Assembly: GCA_937880585.1 (NCBI GenBank)
Contig: CALFMR010000266.1
Coordinates: forward strand, 1 to 6,329
Direction: 5' to 3'
Length of the DNA stretch: 6,329 bases
DNA from: an uncultured Acidobacteriota bacterium
GTDB lineage: Bacteria; Acidobacteriota; Vicinamibacteria; Vicinamibacterales; SCN-69-37
Shown here: in pieces, positions 1 to 6,018 of the stretch
Position numbering within the stretch: position 1 is the stretch's first letter
Layout of the letters: every line of letters begins with the position of its first letter
The notes under the pieces: model-generated
The model's input: the letters and a program-made list of their open reading frames with translations, nothing else
Told to the model about the DNA's origin: nothing
Databases searched by the model: none
Translations under genes and position numbers: made by a program

Positions 1-2
1 CG

Positions 3-869
3 TTCATGGACAAGGGCATGCCGGACTTCACCGGCAAGCTCTCCGACGACGACGCGGCGGAATTGCTGCAGGCCTACGGCCACCCGATGCTCCTGGCCGC
101 GCGCTATCGGCCGACGCGTTACCTCATCGGCCCGACCGTGTATCCGATGTACATCCGCATCCTCGCGATCGCGCTCGTTGCCTGCGTCGTCGTGAACGCC
201 GCGGTAGCGGTGGCCTTCTCCGCCACCGGCGCCGGCATTCATGCGAGCCTCGGCATCCTGCAGCGCCTTCCCTCGGTGCTCATCGCGACGTTCGGCTGGA
301 TCACCGGCGTGTTCATCGTCATCGATCTCGTCGCGCCGCGGGCGTGCAACCTGTCGGGGTGGAATCCGCGCTCGCTGCCGCCTGTCCCGCGCGAAGGGAC
401 CGGCGTGTCGCGGTTCAACGTCACCATCGAATTCCTCGTCACGGCGGCGTGCGCCTGCTGGTGGATTGCCGCGCGCCACTCCGCATCGCTGGTGCTCGGC
501 CCGTCCGCGTCGTTCCTGTCGCTCGGACCTGGCTGGCAGGTGGCCTATCTGCCGATCCTCGCCCTCATGCTCTGGTCGATGCTGCTGAACGTGCTCGATC
601 TCGTGCAGCCGTATCGCACGCGCGCGAAAACGATTGCACGCCTCGTCAGTCAGGCCGCGACGCTGGTACTCGCGCTCGTACTGATGCGCGTGGGATCGTT
701 CGTCGTCCTGGTCCGATCGGATGCGGCGCCAGCGACCCTGCCGGCGCTCGTGAACGGCGTCATCCAGCTCGTGCTGGTCGGCGCGGTCGTCGCCGCGGCG
801 ATCCGGCTGATTCACGAAGGCATGCGCCTGCGGCGCATCACGCTGCCGCGGATGCCGTCGCTGGTGTAA
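3..869 (+). CDS. Six-helix integral membrane protein, N-terminus probably cut by window edge
   Basis: I do not recognise a named family. From the ATG at base 6 it has 287 residues. The first ~45 are soluble (LSDDDAAELLQAYGHP, then ARYRPTRYLIGP). Six hydrophobic helices follow, at about residues 51-73, 89-110, 139-157, 177-200, 213-236 and 246-269, then a short basic tail. The frame stays open to the left edge, and only five bases precede the ATG, so no ribosome binding site can be judged. The soluble segment reads like the end of a small helical prefix domain of the HAAS / permease-prefix kind, in which a 'D-D-x-x-x-L-x-x-Y-G-H-P' stretch leads into the membrane part. The true start is therefore probably upstream. 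That likeness is from memory. The gene converges on the DinB-like gene with 15 bases between stop codons and no clear terminator. The function is unknown, and no catalytic motif is visible. Confidence 0.75.
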   Translation, partial: FMDKGMPDFTGKLSDDDAAELLQAYGHPMLLAARYRPTRYLIGPTVYPMYIRILAIALVACVVVNAAVAVAFSATGAGIHASLGILQRLPSVLIATFGWITGVFIVIDLVAPRACNLSGWNPRSLPPVPREGTGVSRFNVTIEFLVTAACACWWIAARHSASLVLGPSASFLSLGPGWQVAYLPILALMLWSMLLNVLDLVQPYRTRAKTIARLVSQAATLVLALVLMRVGSFVVLVRSDAAPATLPALVNGVIQLVLVGAVVAAAIRLIHEGMRLRRITLPRMPSLV

Positions 870-884
870 CGCGACCGCGACCCG

Positions 885-1451
885 CTACGCGCGCGGCTTC
901 AGATCTGTCGGAAGCGGAATGATGTCCTGCTTGAACGTGCCGACGCGGTAGGCCTGCGACTGGCCCTTCGGAATGCTGAGCGACGTCCAGCGTGGGCCGG
1001 CGAAGTGCTTGGCGAGCAGCACCATCTGACCGACGTGATAGGCGATGTGCGCGGCTGACCGGTTCAACGCTTCGGCCACGACAAAGGCCTCGCCGCGAAT
1101 GTGGACGGTCCGCGTCATGTCTGCCGGCGTGAGCGTCTGGAGCGCGCCGGTGAGGATCGACCAACCGGTCTCCCACTGCGCGAGCATTTCCGCGCGCGTC
1201 GGGTTGACGATGTCGAACTCGCGATCGCGGTCACGGTCGGGCTTCTCGCCGTCGGCCGTGAGGAAGTCCGTGAAGCGCGACCGCAGGTTCCCCGCGATGT
1301 GATGCACGATCATGGCGAGGCTGTTGGCCTCGTCGTCGATCTGCGCGACGAGGTCGGCATCGGACGCCTGCGCCAGCGCGGCTTCGCCGAGACGCCGATA
1401 ACGACGAAACGTGTCGATGATGTCGCGCAGATAGATAGCTGCCAGATCCAT
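885..1451 (-). CDS. DinB superfamily protein (DUF1572-like), putative metal-binding four-helix bundle
   Basis: The 188-residue protein fits the DinB/YfiT-like fold: four helices and a three-histidine metal site. Visible candidate ligands are H51 in VHHIAGNL at the end of helix 2, and H135 and H139 in AAHIAYHVGQM (an H-x3-H pair), the usual spacing in this superfamily. The IVHHIAGNLRSRF segment and the helical C-terminal half are typical of the DUF1572 branch. Family members include bacillithiol- and mycothiol-dependent S-transferases and damage-inducible proteins of unknown role, so the substrate cannot be named. No signal peptide is seen, so it is probably cytoplasmic. The ATG start is supported by GAGGAG (bases 1457-1462 on the complement) five bases upstream. 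It lies 34 bases downstream of the GT39 gene on the same strand and may be co-transcribed with it, although the two functions have no obvious link. Confidence 0.88.
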   Translation of the reverse strand: MDLAAIYLRDIIDTFRRYRRLGEAALAQASDADLVAQIDDEANSLAMIVHHIAGNLRSRFTDFLTADGEKPDRDRDREFDIVNPTRAEMLAQWETGWSILTGALQTLTPADMTRTVHIRGEAFVVAEALNRSAAHIAYHVGQMVLLAKHFAGPRWTSLSIPKGQSQAYRVGTFKQDIIPLPTDLKPRA

Positions 1452-1456
1452 GGACG

Positions 1457-1462
1457 CTCCTC
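1457..1462 (-). promoter_or_regulatory. Ribosome binding site of the DinB-like gene
   Basis: The complement reads GAGGAG, followed by five bases (CGTCC) and the ATG at 1451. This near-consensus site fixes the DinB-like start and shows the gene can be translated independently of the upstream GT39 gene. Confidence 0.75.
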
Positions 1463-1485
1463 GGCGATGACCGACCAGCCGACCG

Positions 1486-3210
1486 CTACCCGCCGGCTGC
1501 AGCGACCGCCGACGTGTGCATGGTCACGCGAACGGCCGCGGGCGCGTCGCCCGGCCGCCGCCAGATCGTCGTCGTCTCGACGATGGGCCCGCGACGATCG
1601 TCACGGCCGCCATGGTACACCTCGGCCCCGCGGAAGCCATCGACGTCGACGGCGACGATCGGTGCCGATTGACGCGCGCGATCGATCATCGTGCGATTCT
1701 CGAAATAGATCCGGCCGGGCTGCACGATGAACCACTCGGAGGACTGCGGATCGCCGGGCTCGGGGTATCGGACGAGCAGGTCCGGTCGCTCGTCCCTGGC
1801 CGCGTAGAACGCCGCCACGGCCGGCGCTTCGGTCACGACGACCGCCCCGCGCGGCGCGCGCGCCGCCACGGCCTCGACAGCCTCGCGCAGCCCCGCGTCG
1901 TACAGCTCATCAGGGGGGAACCAGAGCGTCGACGGCGCGAGCGCGGTGCCGAGGGCATTGCGATACAGGCTGACGAATGGCTGCGCGTGGACCCACGCGA
2001 CGGCCGGCGTCAGCATCACGACCGCACCACCCGCTGCAGCGAGCATGCGCCAGCGTAGTGCGCGATGCGCCGCTTGATCCATCACCCAGACGACGCCGAG
2101 CGCGGCGATGATGTCGAGCATCGCGCGCGTCGGCAGCAAGTAGCGCAGGAACTTCGTCGCGACGAGCGAGTACGGCACGAGCGTCAACAACAGGAACGTC
2201 CAGACGAACACGCCGCCGCGTTCGCGGCGCCGCGCGACGAGCGCCACGAGGCCCACAGCGATAGCGGCCAGCACGGCGAGCGGCGTTTTCGTCACGAGGT
2301 CGGCGAGATAGAACCAGACGGGCAGGCCGCGCGGCGTGAGCCATAGCGCATTCGGCCAGAGCACTCCCTGGAACACGTAGCCGGAGTGCTCGACGGCGTG
2401 GCCGTCGAGGAAGGTCGCGATCGTCGCCCAGTTGCCCGGCCATAGGATCGGAAAGTTCGCGATCAGGAATCCCGCCGCCATCGCACCGAAGTAGACCGGC
2501 TTGTCCGGACGATTGCGGCCGGGATGCGGCTCGGCAGCACGGAAGTACAGGACGTGGATGCCGAACAGGTACGGTAGATACTTCGACGCCATCATCAGCC
2601 CGAAGGCCGCGCCGGCCGCGGCAAACCACCGCTGGGCCACACGCGGCGACGCGATGCCAACGCGTTTGCCGCGTTCGTACAACAGCGCCGCGAGCAGCAG
2701 AAACAGCAGCACGAAGGTGTCTTCTTTCGCGATCCGACTGGTCGCGACGGCGCCGAGATCGAACGTCCAGAACCACGCCGCGCACAGCGCGATGAATGGC
2801 GTGAAGAACTGTTCGACGAGCAGATACAGCACGACGGTCGTCGCCGCGCCGGCCAGCGCGTTGGGCAGACGTACGGCTGCTTCGATCGAGATCGGCCGGG
2901 CACCGACAACGTGTGCCGCGCGGTTCCACGCGTCGGCTGTGACGAGCGACGCGGCGACCGCCAGCTTCATGAGCGCGGGGTGCTCGCCGTCCGCGGTGAA
3001 GACTCCCTGCCGGTAGTCTTCCGCGCCGTGCAACTTGTCCATCTCGTCTTCGGCCAGGCCGTTTGCGCCGAGCGACAAGACCCGCGTCGCCAGCGCCAAT
3101 GCCGCGAGGAGCATGAGCGCCAGCACGCGAACATCCGCGAGACACAACGGATGGCGGTGCGGCCGGGTGTGGAGTGTGAGAGGGGCGGGTCTGACCGCGG
3201 TCGAAAACAT
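1486..3210 (-). CDS. GT39-type (PMT/ArnT-like) membrane glycosyltransferase
   Basis: This 574-residue GT-C fold protein would transfer a sugar from a polyprenyl-phosphate donor to a protein, lipid or glycan on the periplasmic face of the inner membrane. The first helix (about 26-48) is followed by a periplasmic loop carrying the acidic motif AEDE (53-56) and DGEHP (74-78), matching the conserved Asp/Glu loop of PMT/ArnT enzymes. SRIAKED (158-164) before the next helix corresponds to the conserved R-x-x-x-x-D region of the family. I count about ten helices (26-48, 111-135, 138-155, 164-179, 196-223, 240-256, 308-326, 334-350, 363-377, 389-408), then a soluble periplasmic tail of ~160 residues (411-574). 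The ATG at 3210 is preferred because GGGAGG lies five bases upstream. A longer in-frame GTG start at 3261 (591 residues) has no ribosome binding site. Acceptor and donor sugar cannot be told from sequence. Confidence 0.88.
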   Translation of the reverse strand: MFSTAVRPAPLTLHTRPHRHPLCLADVRVLALMLLAALALATRVLSLGANGLAEDEMDKLHGAEDYRQGVFTADGEHPALMKLAVAASLVTADAWNRAAHVVGARPISIEAAVRLPNALAGAATTVVLYLLVEQFFTPFIALCAAWFWTFDLGAVATSRIAKEDTFVLLFLLLAALLYERGKRVGIASPRVAQRWFAAAGAAFGLMMASKYLPYLFGIHVLYFRAAEPHPGRNRPDKPVYFGAMAAGFLIANFPILWPGNWATIATFLDGHAVEHSGYVFQGVLWPNALWLTPRGLPVWFYLADLVTKTPLAVLAAIAVGLVALVARRRERGGVFVWTFLLLTLVPYSLVATKFLRYLLPTRAMLDIIAALGVVWVMDQAAHRALRWRMLAAAGGAVVMLTPAVAWVHAQPFVSLYRNALGTALAPSTLWFPPDELYDAGLREAVEAVAARAPRGAVVVTEAPAVAAFYAARDERPDLLVRYPEPGDPQSSEWFIVQPGRIYFENRTMIDRARQSAPIVAVDVDGFRGAEVYHGGRDDRRGPIVETTTIWRRPGDAPAAVRVTMHTSAVAAAGG

Positions 3211-3215
3211 GCCGA

Positions 3216-3221
3216 CCTCCC
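3216..3221 (-). promoter_or_regulatory. Ribosome binding site that decides the GT39 start
   Basis: The complement reads GGGAGG, then TCGGC, then the ATG at 3210. It supports the 574-residue protein over the longer version starting at the GTG at 3261, which has no purine-rich site upstream. Confidence 0.75.
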
Positions 3222-3368
3222 GCGACGAGTCGCCGCGGAACGTCGGTACCGCCGCGCACACGGGCGATACGGTGAGTCAGCAAGAAAAGTGCCGCGCATG
3301 CGACGACGATGTAACGCGCGGATGCTGCGGCCGGTCCGGCGATATGTCAGGACTGATCGCGCGTGTCG

Positions 3369-3384
3369 TGCCCAAGGATGGGCA
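3369..3384 (-). terminator. Possible terminator hairpin after the Omp85-like gene
   Basis: A perfect 6-base-pair inverted repeat (TGCCCA / TGGGCA) with a 4-base loop starts 24 bases past the stop codon of the barrel gene. No T-run follows on the complement, so it is not a classic intrinsic terminator. It may be a transcript-end stabilising hairpin or chance in GC-rich DNA. Confidence 0.3.
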
Positions 3385-3408
3385 GGCGACGACCCACGCG
3401 ATTGGACG

Positions 3409-4677
3409 TCAAAAATCCAGACCACCGCCGAAGTTCACGCGCGTGGATGCGCCGAGACCGTGCGCCGCCGAGATGCCGAGACGGAACACGGTGGCCGTCC
3501 ACCAGACGCCGCCGCCGACGCCGACGTGCATGGGTTGGCTGCCGAGACGTGCGTCGTGCGCGTATGCCGTGCCAGTATCGACGAACGCACTCACGCCGAA
3601 GCGCGCGACGCGCAGAGGCGACGACAACGGCACGCGCAGTTCCAGCGATCCTGTCACCGCCGTGTCGCCCGCGAACGCGCCCGCCGCGAAGCCGCGCAGG
3701 TTTTCCCAGCCGCCGACGAGTGGCTGCAGGTACGGCGGCAGCGTGCCATCAGCCGCTTCTCGCGACGCGCGGACGACGAGCACCGACTGACCGATGAGGC
3801 CCACGTACGCGCGGCCGTCGAGCGTCGCTTGATGCACGACGCTGCCGGGTGAGACGTGCCGCGCGGTCCACGACGCGGACAGATCAACGGCATTGCGAGG
3901 GAACAAGGAATCGACGCGCGTATCGAACGTCACGTCTGCTCCATACGACGTGACCTCGTCGCGTCGCGCCGCGAACGACACGTGCTGCCGATCGCCGGTG
4001 ACACCGGCGCGCACGGGTCCGAGGCGACGTTCGGCACGCGCCCACACTCGACGGCGGCTATCGTCTTCGTCGAAGGCGGGATTGCGCCGGCGGTCGAGAC
4101 CGGCGCCGACCTGCACGCGCGTCAACGGCCCGGACGCGAGTGGCCGGTCGAGCTCGACGGCCGCCTGCTTCGTTCCGCCCCACGTGAGCGGAAACGACAA
4201 CCGGCTGCCGTGGCCAGCGACGTCCATGTACGCGAGCCGCGCGCCATATGTAACGCCGTATCCATCTTCGGCGTCGACGATCGGCAGGAACATGAGATGA
4301 CGACCGAGGCCTCGACGGCGCATGACGGCGGGTGTCGCATCGCCTGTGCCGCTCCAGTCGACGCTGACCGGGCCTTCGTCGACGACGATCACCACGAGCA
4401 CCTGCGAGAGATCCGCAATCGATGCGTACCGCTTCGAGACGTCGACGTGCTCGAAATGGTGCGTTGCTTCGAGCCGGCGTCGCGCATCGGCGAGCGCCGC
4501 GTCGGTGAACGGCGCGCCGGCGACGAGACCTGAGATCGTGACGATGTCCGCGTCGGCAGTCGCCGTGTTGCCATGAACGCGAATGGCGGCGATGACTTCG
4601 CTGGCCTGAAGCGGCGGCGCCGGCACTTGCGCGAGGCCGAGCGCGACGGCGAGGGCGATCGCCGGAAGTCCGATCAT
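3409..4677 (-). CDS. One-POTRA Omp85/BamA-TamA-like outer membrane beta-barrel protein
   Basis: The 422-residue protein has a signal peptide (about 1-25, hydrophobic 3-16), one POTRA-like domain (about 26-104, with IRVHGNTATADADI and PFTDAALADARRRLEATHHFEHVDV) and a beta-barrel (about 140-422). The barrel has alternating strands, the Omp85 loop-6 signature ENLRGF (325-330), a FVDTGTAY strand (365-372) and the C-terminal phenylalanine used by outer membrane proteins for insertion. BamA has five POTRAs and TamA three. This protein is about half the length of BamA and is not the essential BamA. Omp85 relatives insert or export proteins or lipids across the outer membrane. The cargo is unknown. 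The start codon overlaps the upstream stop as ATGA, so translation is probably coupled to the gene at 4674-5678. A much longer frame opens at 4947, but its first 90 residues lie inside that gene and are arginine-rich shadow translation. Confidence 0.9.
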   Translation of the reverse strand: MIGLPAIALAVALGLAQVPAPPLQASEVIAAIRVHGNTATADADIVTISGLVAGAPFTDAALADARRRLEATHHFEHVDVSKRYASIADLSQVLVVIVVDEGPVSVDWSGTGDATPAVMRRRGLGRHLMFLPIVDAEDGYGVTYGARLAYMDVAGHGSRLSFPLTWGGTKQAAVELDRPLASGPLTRVQVGAGLDRRRNPAFDEDDSRRRVWARAERRLGPVRAGVTGDRQHVSFAARRDEVTSYGADVTFDTRVDSLFPRNAVDLSASWTARHVSPGSVVHQATLDGRAYVGLIGQSVLVVRASREAADGTLPPYLQPLVGGWENLRGFAAGAFAGDTAVTGSLELRVPLSSPLRVARFGVSAFVDTGTAYAHDARLGSQPMHVGVGGGVWWTATVFRLGISAAHGLGASTRVNFGGGLDF

Positions 4678-5678
4678 CGCGCCGGCGGCAGGATGCGACC
4701 GCTCGTCGTCGCCTGCCGATAGTCGTCGTAATCGACGCGGTAGCGAGCGCTGACCGGGCCGGCGGCCGTGAGCGCGCGGAACGTCATGTCGATCCCGGCC
4801 GGCAGCCAGACGTTCGGAAACGGCTCGCTCATCCGCATCGACGCGTGGAGGTCGTCGATGCGGACGAGCCACGCGGCCGGCAGGAAGTCCATGTTGATGT
4901 TGTCGAACGTGTACTTGAGAACCTGCCGCGCGGTCGGCTCGACCCACAGCGTCACGAGCGACACCTTGTTCATCAGCCGCGTCATCGTCTCGTCGCTGCG
5001 GCGATCCTCGGCGGACCGATCGTCATGGCCGGCGTCGCGCTTCCCGCGCTCGCCGTCGCGGAAGAGCGCCGTCGGGTAGTACTCGATGCGCAGGACGGTG
5101 CGGCCGTCGAGCGTCTCGCGGCCGACGAACGCGTAGCGTCCGGGCTCGAACTTGAAGCGAAGGAAGTAGGCGGCGTCGACGAAGCCGGGCCGGCGCGTCT
5201 CGGTCAGCAGCCCGCTCATGTCGAGCCCCGACGCGTCGCGCGTTGCGTGTGGCGTCGCGTCCGACGCCACGGCCGCGTCATCGCCGGGCCGCTGCTTCTC
5301 GCGATCCTCGCGGTCGCGCCGCTTCACGCCCTCGAGATAGTCGGCCTCGGCCTTGGCGCGATCGGCGTCCGACACGCGCGCGCCATTGACGCTGATGGGA
5401 CTGCGCACGAAGAAGCCGTCGCGGATGTACCACGTGTAGTCGCGCCGTTCACCCCAAAGCGGCACGCCGCCGGGCCCACGCAGGTCGAACGCGTCGCGCT
5501 CGTCGAGGACGTACTGCTGCAGCTTCGCCCAGTTGTCGTCGCGCCGCGCCAGGACGTCGGCCATGAGCGCATCGAGGTCGGTCTGCACCGGCCGGGCGCG
5601 CAGCGTCCCGGCAGCGACGATGATGGCGCCGGCGCAAGCGAGGACCGCCAGCGGGCGTCGCGGGCGGTGCATGGCCAT
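4674..5678 (-). CDS. Secreted periplasmic protein, possibly LolA-like fold, coupled to Omp85 gene
   Basis: I recognise no named gene. The 334-residue product begins with MAMHRPRRP and a hydrophobic stretch (about 10-25) ending near TLRARPVQT, which reads as a cleavable Sec signal peptide. There is no lipobox cysteine in the usual position. The mature part has beta-rich segments: LQQYVLDERDAF, RDYTWYIRDGFFVRS, GRYAFVGRETLDGRTVLRIEYYP (in pieces), VTLWVEPTARQVLKYTFDN and NVWLPAGIDMTFRA. Such an order (carry-over of a 'how much does this molecule weigh on a strand' half-barrel followed by 'W-x-P-x-T-x-x-V-L-K' and 'P-x-x-W-L-P') recalls outer-membrane lipoprotein-sorting / LolA-LppX folds, but this is inference. 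Two highly charged inserts (about 105-135 and 207-230) are likely disordered. The M at 5678 is chosen because it leads directly into the signal peptide. An ATG at 5672 is equally possible. Upstream frame to 6182 lacks coding character. It heads a two-gene unit with the Omp85-like barrel. Confidence 0.8.
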   Translation of the reverse strand: MAMHRPRRPLAVLACAGAIIVAAGTLRARPVQTDLDALMADVLARRDDNWAKLQQYVLDERDAFDLRGPGGVPLWGERRDYTWYIRDGFFVRSPISVNGARVSDADRAKAEADYLEGVKRRDREDREKQRPGDDAAVASDATPHATRDASGLDMSGLLTETRRPGFVDAAYFLRFKFEPGRYAFVGRETLDGRTVLRIEYYPTALFRDGERGKRDAGHDDRSAEDRRSDETMTRLMNKVSLVTLWVEPTARQVLKYTFDNINMDFLPAAWLVRIDDLHASMRMSEPFPNVWLPAGIDMTFRALTAAGPVSARYRVDYDDYRQATTSGRILPPAR

Positions 5679-5684
5679 CGGCCA

Positions 5685-5709
5685 CCACGATATCCGACGT
5701 CTCTCGTGG
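5685..5709. repeat. Inverted repeat just upstream of the secreted-protein start
   Basis: CCACGA (5685-5690) and TCGTGG (5704-5709) are perfect inverted repeats around a 13-base centre that includes GATATC-like and GACGTC palindromes. On the complement the second arm ends 6 bases before the ATG at 5678 and overlaps the only weak ribosome-binding candidate (GGTGG). It could be an operator or an RNA hairpin limiting translation, or chance. Confidence 0.4.
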
Positions 5710-5830
5710 CGCGCCGTCAGCATCTTCTGCAGACAATACGCACGAGGCAGGCGATCGGGTGCAGCCGGGCGGAGGGCGCACTCACGCGCGTTCGTGCGGT
5801 CTGAACGAGCGCCGACAACCCGCCCCGGCG

Positions 5831-5836
5831 TATACT
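5831..5836 (+). promoter_or_regulatory. Candidate -10 box for the structured leader
   Basis: TATACT matches five of six bases of the sigma-70 -10 consensus in an otherwise GC-rich region. Transcription from it would begin near 5843, a few bases before the first structured repeat at 5850, so the leader would be about 175 bases. No convincing -35 box is seen at 16-18 bases. CCGACA (5812-5817) is only 13 bases away, so an activator or another sigma factor may be involved. Confidence 0.45.
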
Positions 5837-5849
5837 CGATCATCACTTC

Positions 5850-5901
5850 GCTTTCCTGAGATCGGCGGCCGACCGGCCCCTTCATCTCACCAAGGCACCA
5901 G
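5850..5901 (+). repeat. Structured repeat, copy 1 (putative tandem cis-regulatory RNA)
   Basis: GCTTT (5850-5854) pairs with AAGGC (5892-5896, one G-T wobble). A symmetric CC/CC internal loop follows (5855-5856 and 5890-5891). TGAGAT (5857-5862) pairs with ATCTCA (5884-5889), and an inner GGCC/GGCC hairpin (5867-5870, 5875-5878) caps the stem. ACCAG follows at 5897-5901. The same order of elements recurs 104 bases downstream. It was found by reading, without folding software. Confidence 0.6.
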
Positions 5902-5946
5902 CCGGACTCGCACGAACCGGCGTCGGACCGACCGCTCTCGAGTCGG
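5902..5946 (+). other. Linker hairpin between the two structured repeats
   Basis: CCGGACTCG (5902-5910) can pair with CGAGTCGGG (5938-5946) with eight of nine positions matched, around a 27-base loop. It fills almost the whole space between the two repeats, so the leader would be nearly continuously structured. Confidence 0.4.
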
Positions 5947-5953
5947 GTTTCGA

Positions 5954-6009
5954 GCTTTCCTGAGCCCTGCGGCCGATTCCGGCCCTCAGCCCTCACCAAA
6001 GCGCACCAG
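5954..6009 (+). repeat. Structured repeat, copy 2, abutting the ribosome binding site
   Basis: GCTTT (5954-5958) pairs with AAAGC (5998-6002), with the same CC/CC loop (5959-5960, 5996-5997), TGAG/CTCA stem (5961-5964, 5992-5995) and inner GGCCG/CGGCC hairpin (5971-5975, 5980-5984). Blocks shared with copy 1 are GCTTTCCTGAG, GCGGCCGA, CCGGCCC, CTCACCAA and GCACCAG (GGCACCAG in copy 1). The final AG of ACCAG is already part of the Shine-Dalgarno sequence of the 71-residue gene, so this copy is placed to control its translation. Confidence 0.6.
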
Positions 6010-6014
6010 GAGGG
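6008..6014 (+). promoter_or_regulatory. Ribosome binding site of the 71-residue membrane protein
   Basis: AGGAGGG is followed by four bases (CCGA) and the ATG at 6019. It is an almost perfect Shine-Dalgarno sequence. CGGCCCT (5980-5986) inside copy 2 is fully complementary to AGGGCCG (6011-6017) and could hide part of it. Confidence 0.8.
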
Positions 6015-6018
6015 CCGA

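Larger units (their letters stand above)
3211..3408 (-). other. 198-base gap between the Omp85-like and GT39 genes
   Basis: Beyond the GT39 ribosome binding site and one hairpin near the Omp85 stop, I see no gene. A CTGACA hexamer on the complement (3345-3350) resembles a -35 box, but the matching -10 position (CAGCAT) is poor, so I do not call a promoter. The gap is long enough for the GT39/DinB pair to have its own transcription start. Confidence 0.5.
5679..6018. other. Divergent intergenic region of 340 bases
   Basis: This region separates the minus-strand secreted-protein gene from the plus-strand small membrane gene. It contains an inverted repeat next to the minus-strand start, a plus-strand -10 box, two related structured repeats, a linker hairpin and a strong ribosome binding site. 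Open frames cross it, but they have no coding character and would overlap the structured leader. Confidence 0.8.
5843..6018 (+). ncRNA. Putative tandem structured 5' leader of the small membrane protein operon
   Basis: This is the inferred untranslated leader from the predicted transcription start to the ATG at 6019. It holds copy 1, the linker hairpin and copy 2 of the repeated fold. Tandem arrangement directly before a ribosome binding site is known for glycine and some other riboswitches, but the sequences here do not match the glycine core or any other class I know. Alternatives are a protein-binding leader, a repeat of regulator sites acting on DNA, or a REP-like repeat family. The 5' end is an estimate. 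Confidence 0.45.

Noticed and set aside
870..884. Shared terminator between the convergent genes
   Set aside because: Only 15 bases separate the stops. CCGCG/CGCGG (875-879, 892-896) can pair, but with a long loop and no T-run on either strand.
3211..3261. Longer GT39 start at a GTG (591 residues)
   Set aside because: No ribosome binding site precedes the GTG, and the extra 17 residues look non-coding. The ATG at 3210 has GGGAGG at ideal spacing.
1910..3283. Long minus-strand frame of 457 codons overlapping the GT39 gene
   Set aside because: It is arginine-rich shadow translation of GC-rich DNA. The GT39 frame in the same place has convincing membrane and motif content.
4678..4947. 90-residue N-terminal extension of the Omp85-like protein
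   Set aside because: It lies inside the upstream gene in another frame and is arginine/histidine rich without domain character. The ATG at 4677 begins a clear signal peptide and forms an ATGA overlap.
4845..5804. Plus-strand frame of 319 codons opposite the secreted-protein gene
   Set aside because: Antisense shadow: valine, arginine and alanine rich, with no recognisable domain or ribosome binding site, and the opposite strand has a coherent secreted protein.
5739..5915. CGCACGA at 5739 and 5909 with TCGTGCG at 5792 as regulator sites
   Set aside because: Seven-base matches with irregular spacing are expected by chance in DNA this rich in CG, and they do not fit the leader structure.
5843..6018. 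Glycine, TPP, cobalamin, fluoride, SAM or c-di-GMP riboswitch in the leader
   Set aside because: Tandem layout and the CTGAGAT stretch prompted the check, but the core sequences of these classes as I know them are absent. A covariance-model search would settle it.
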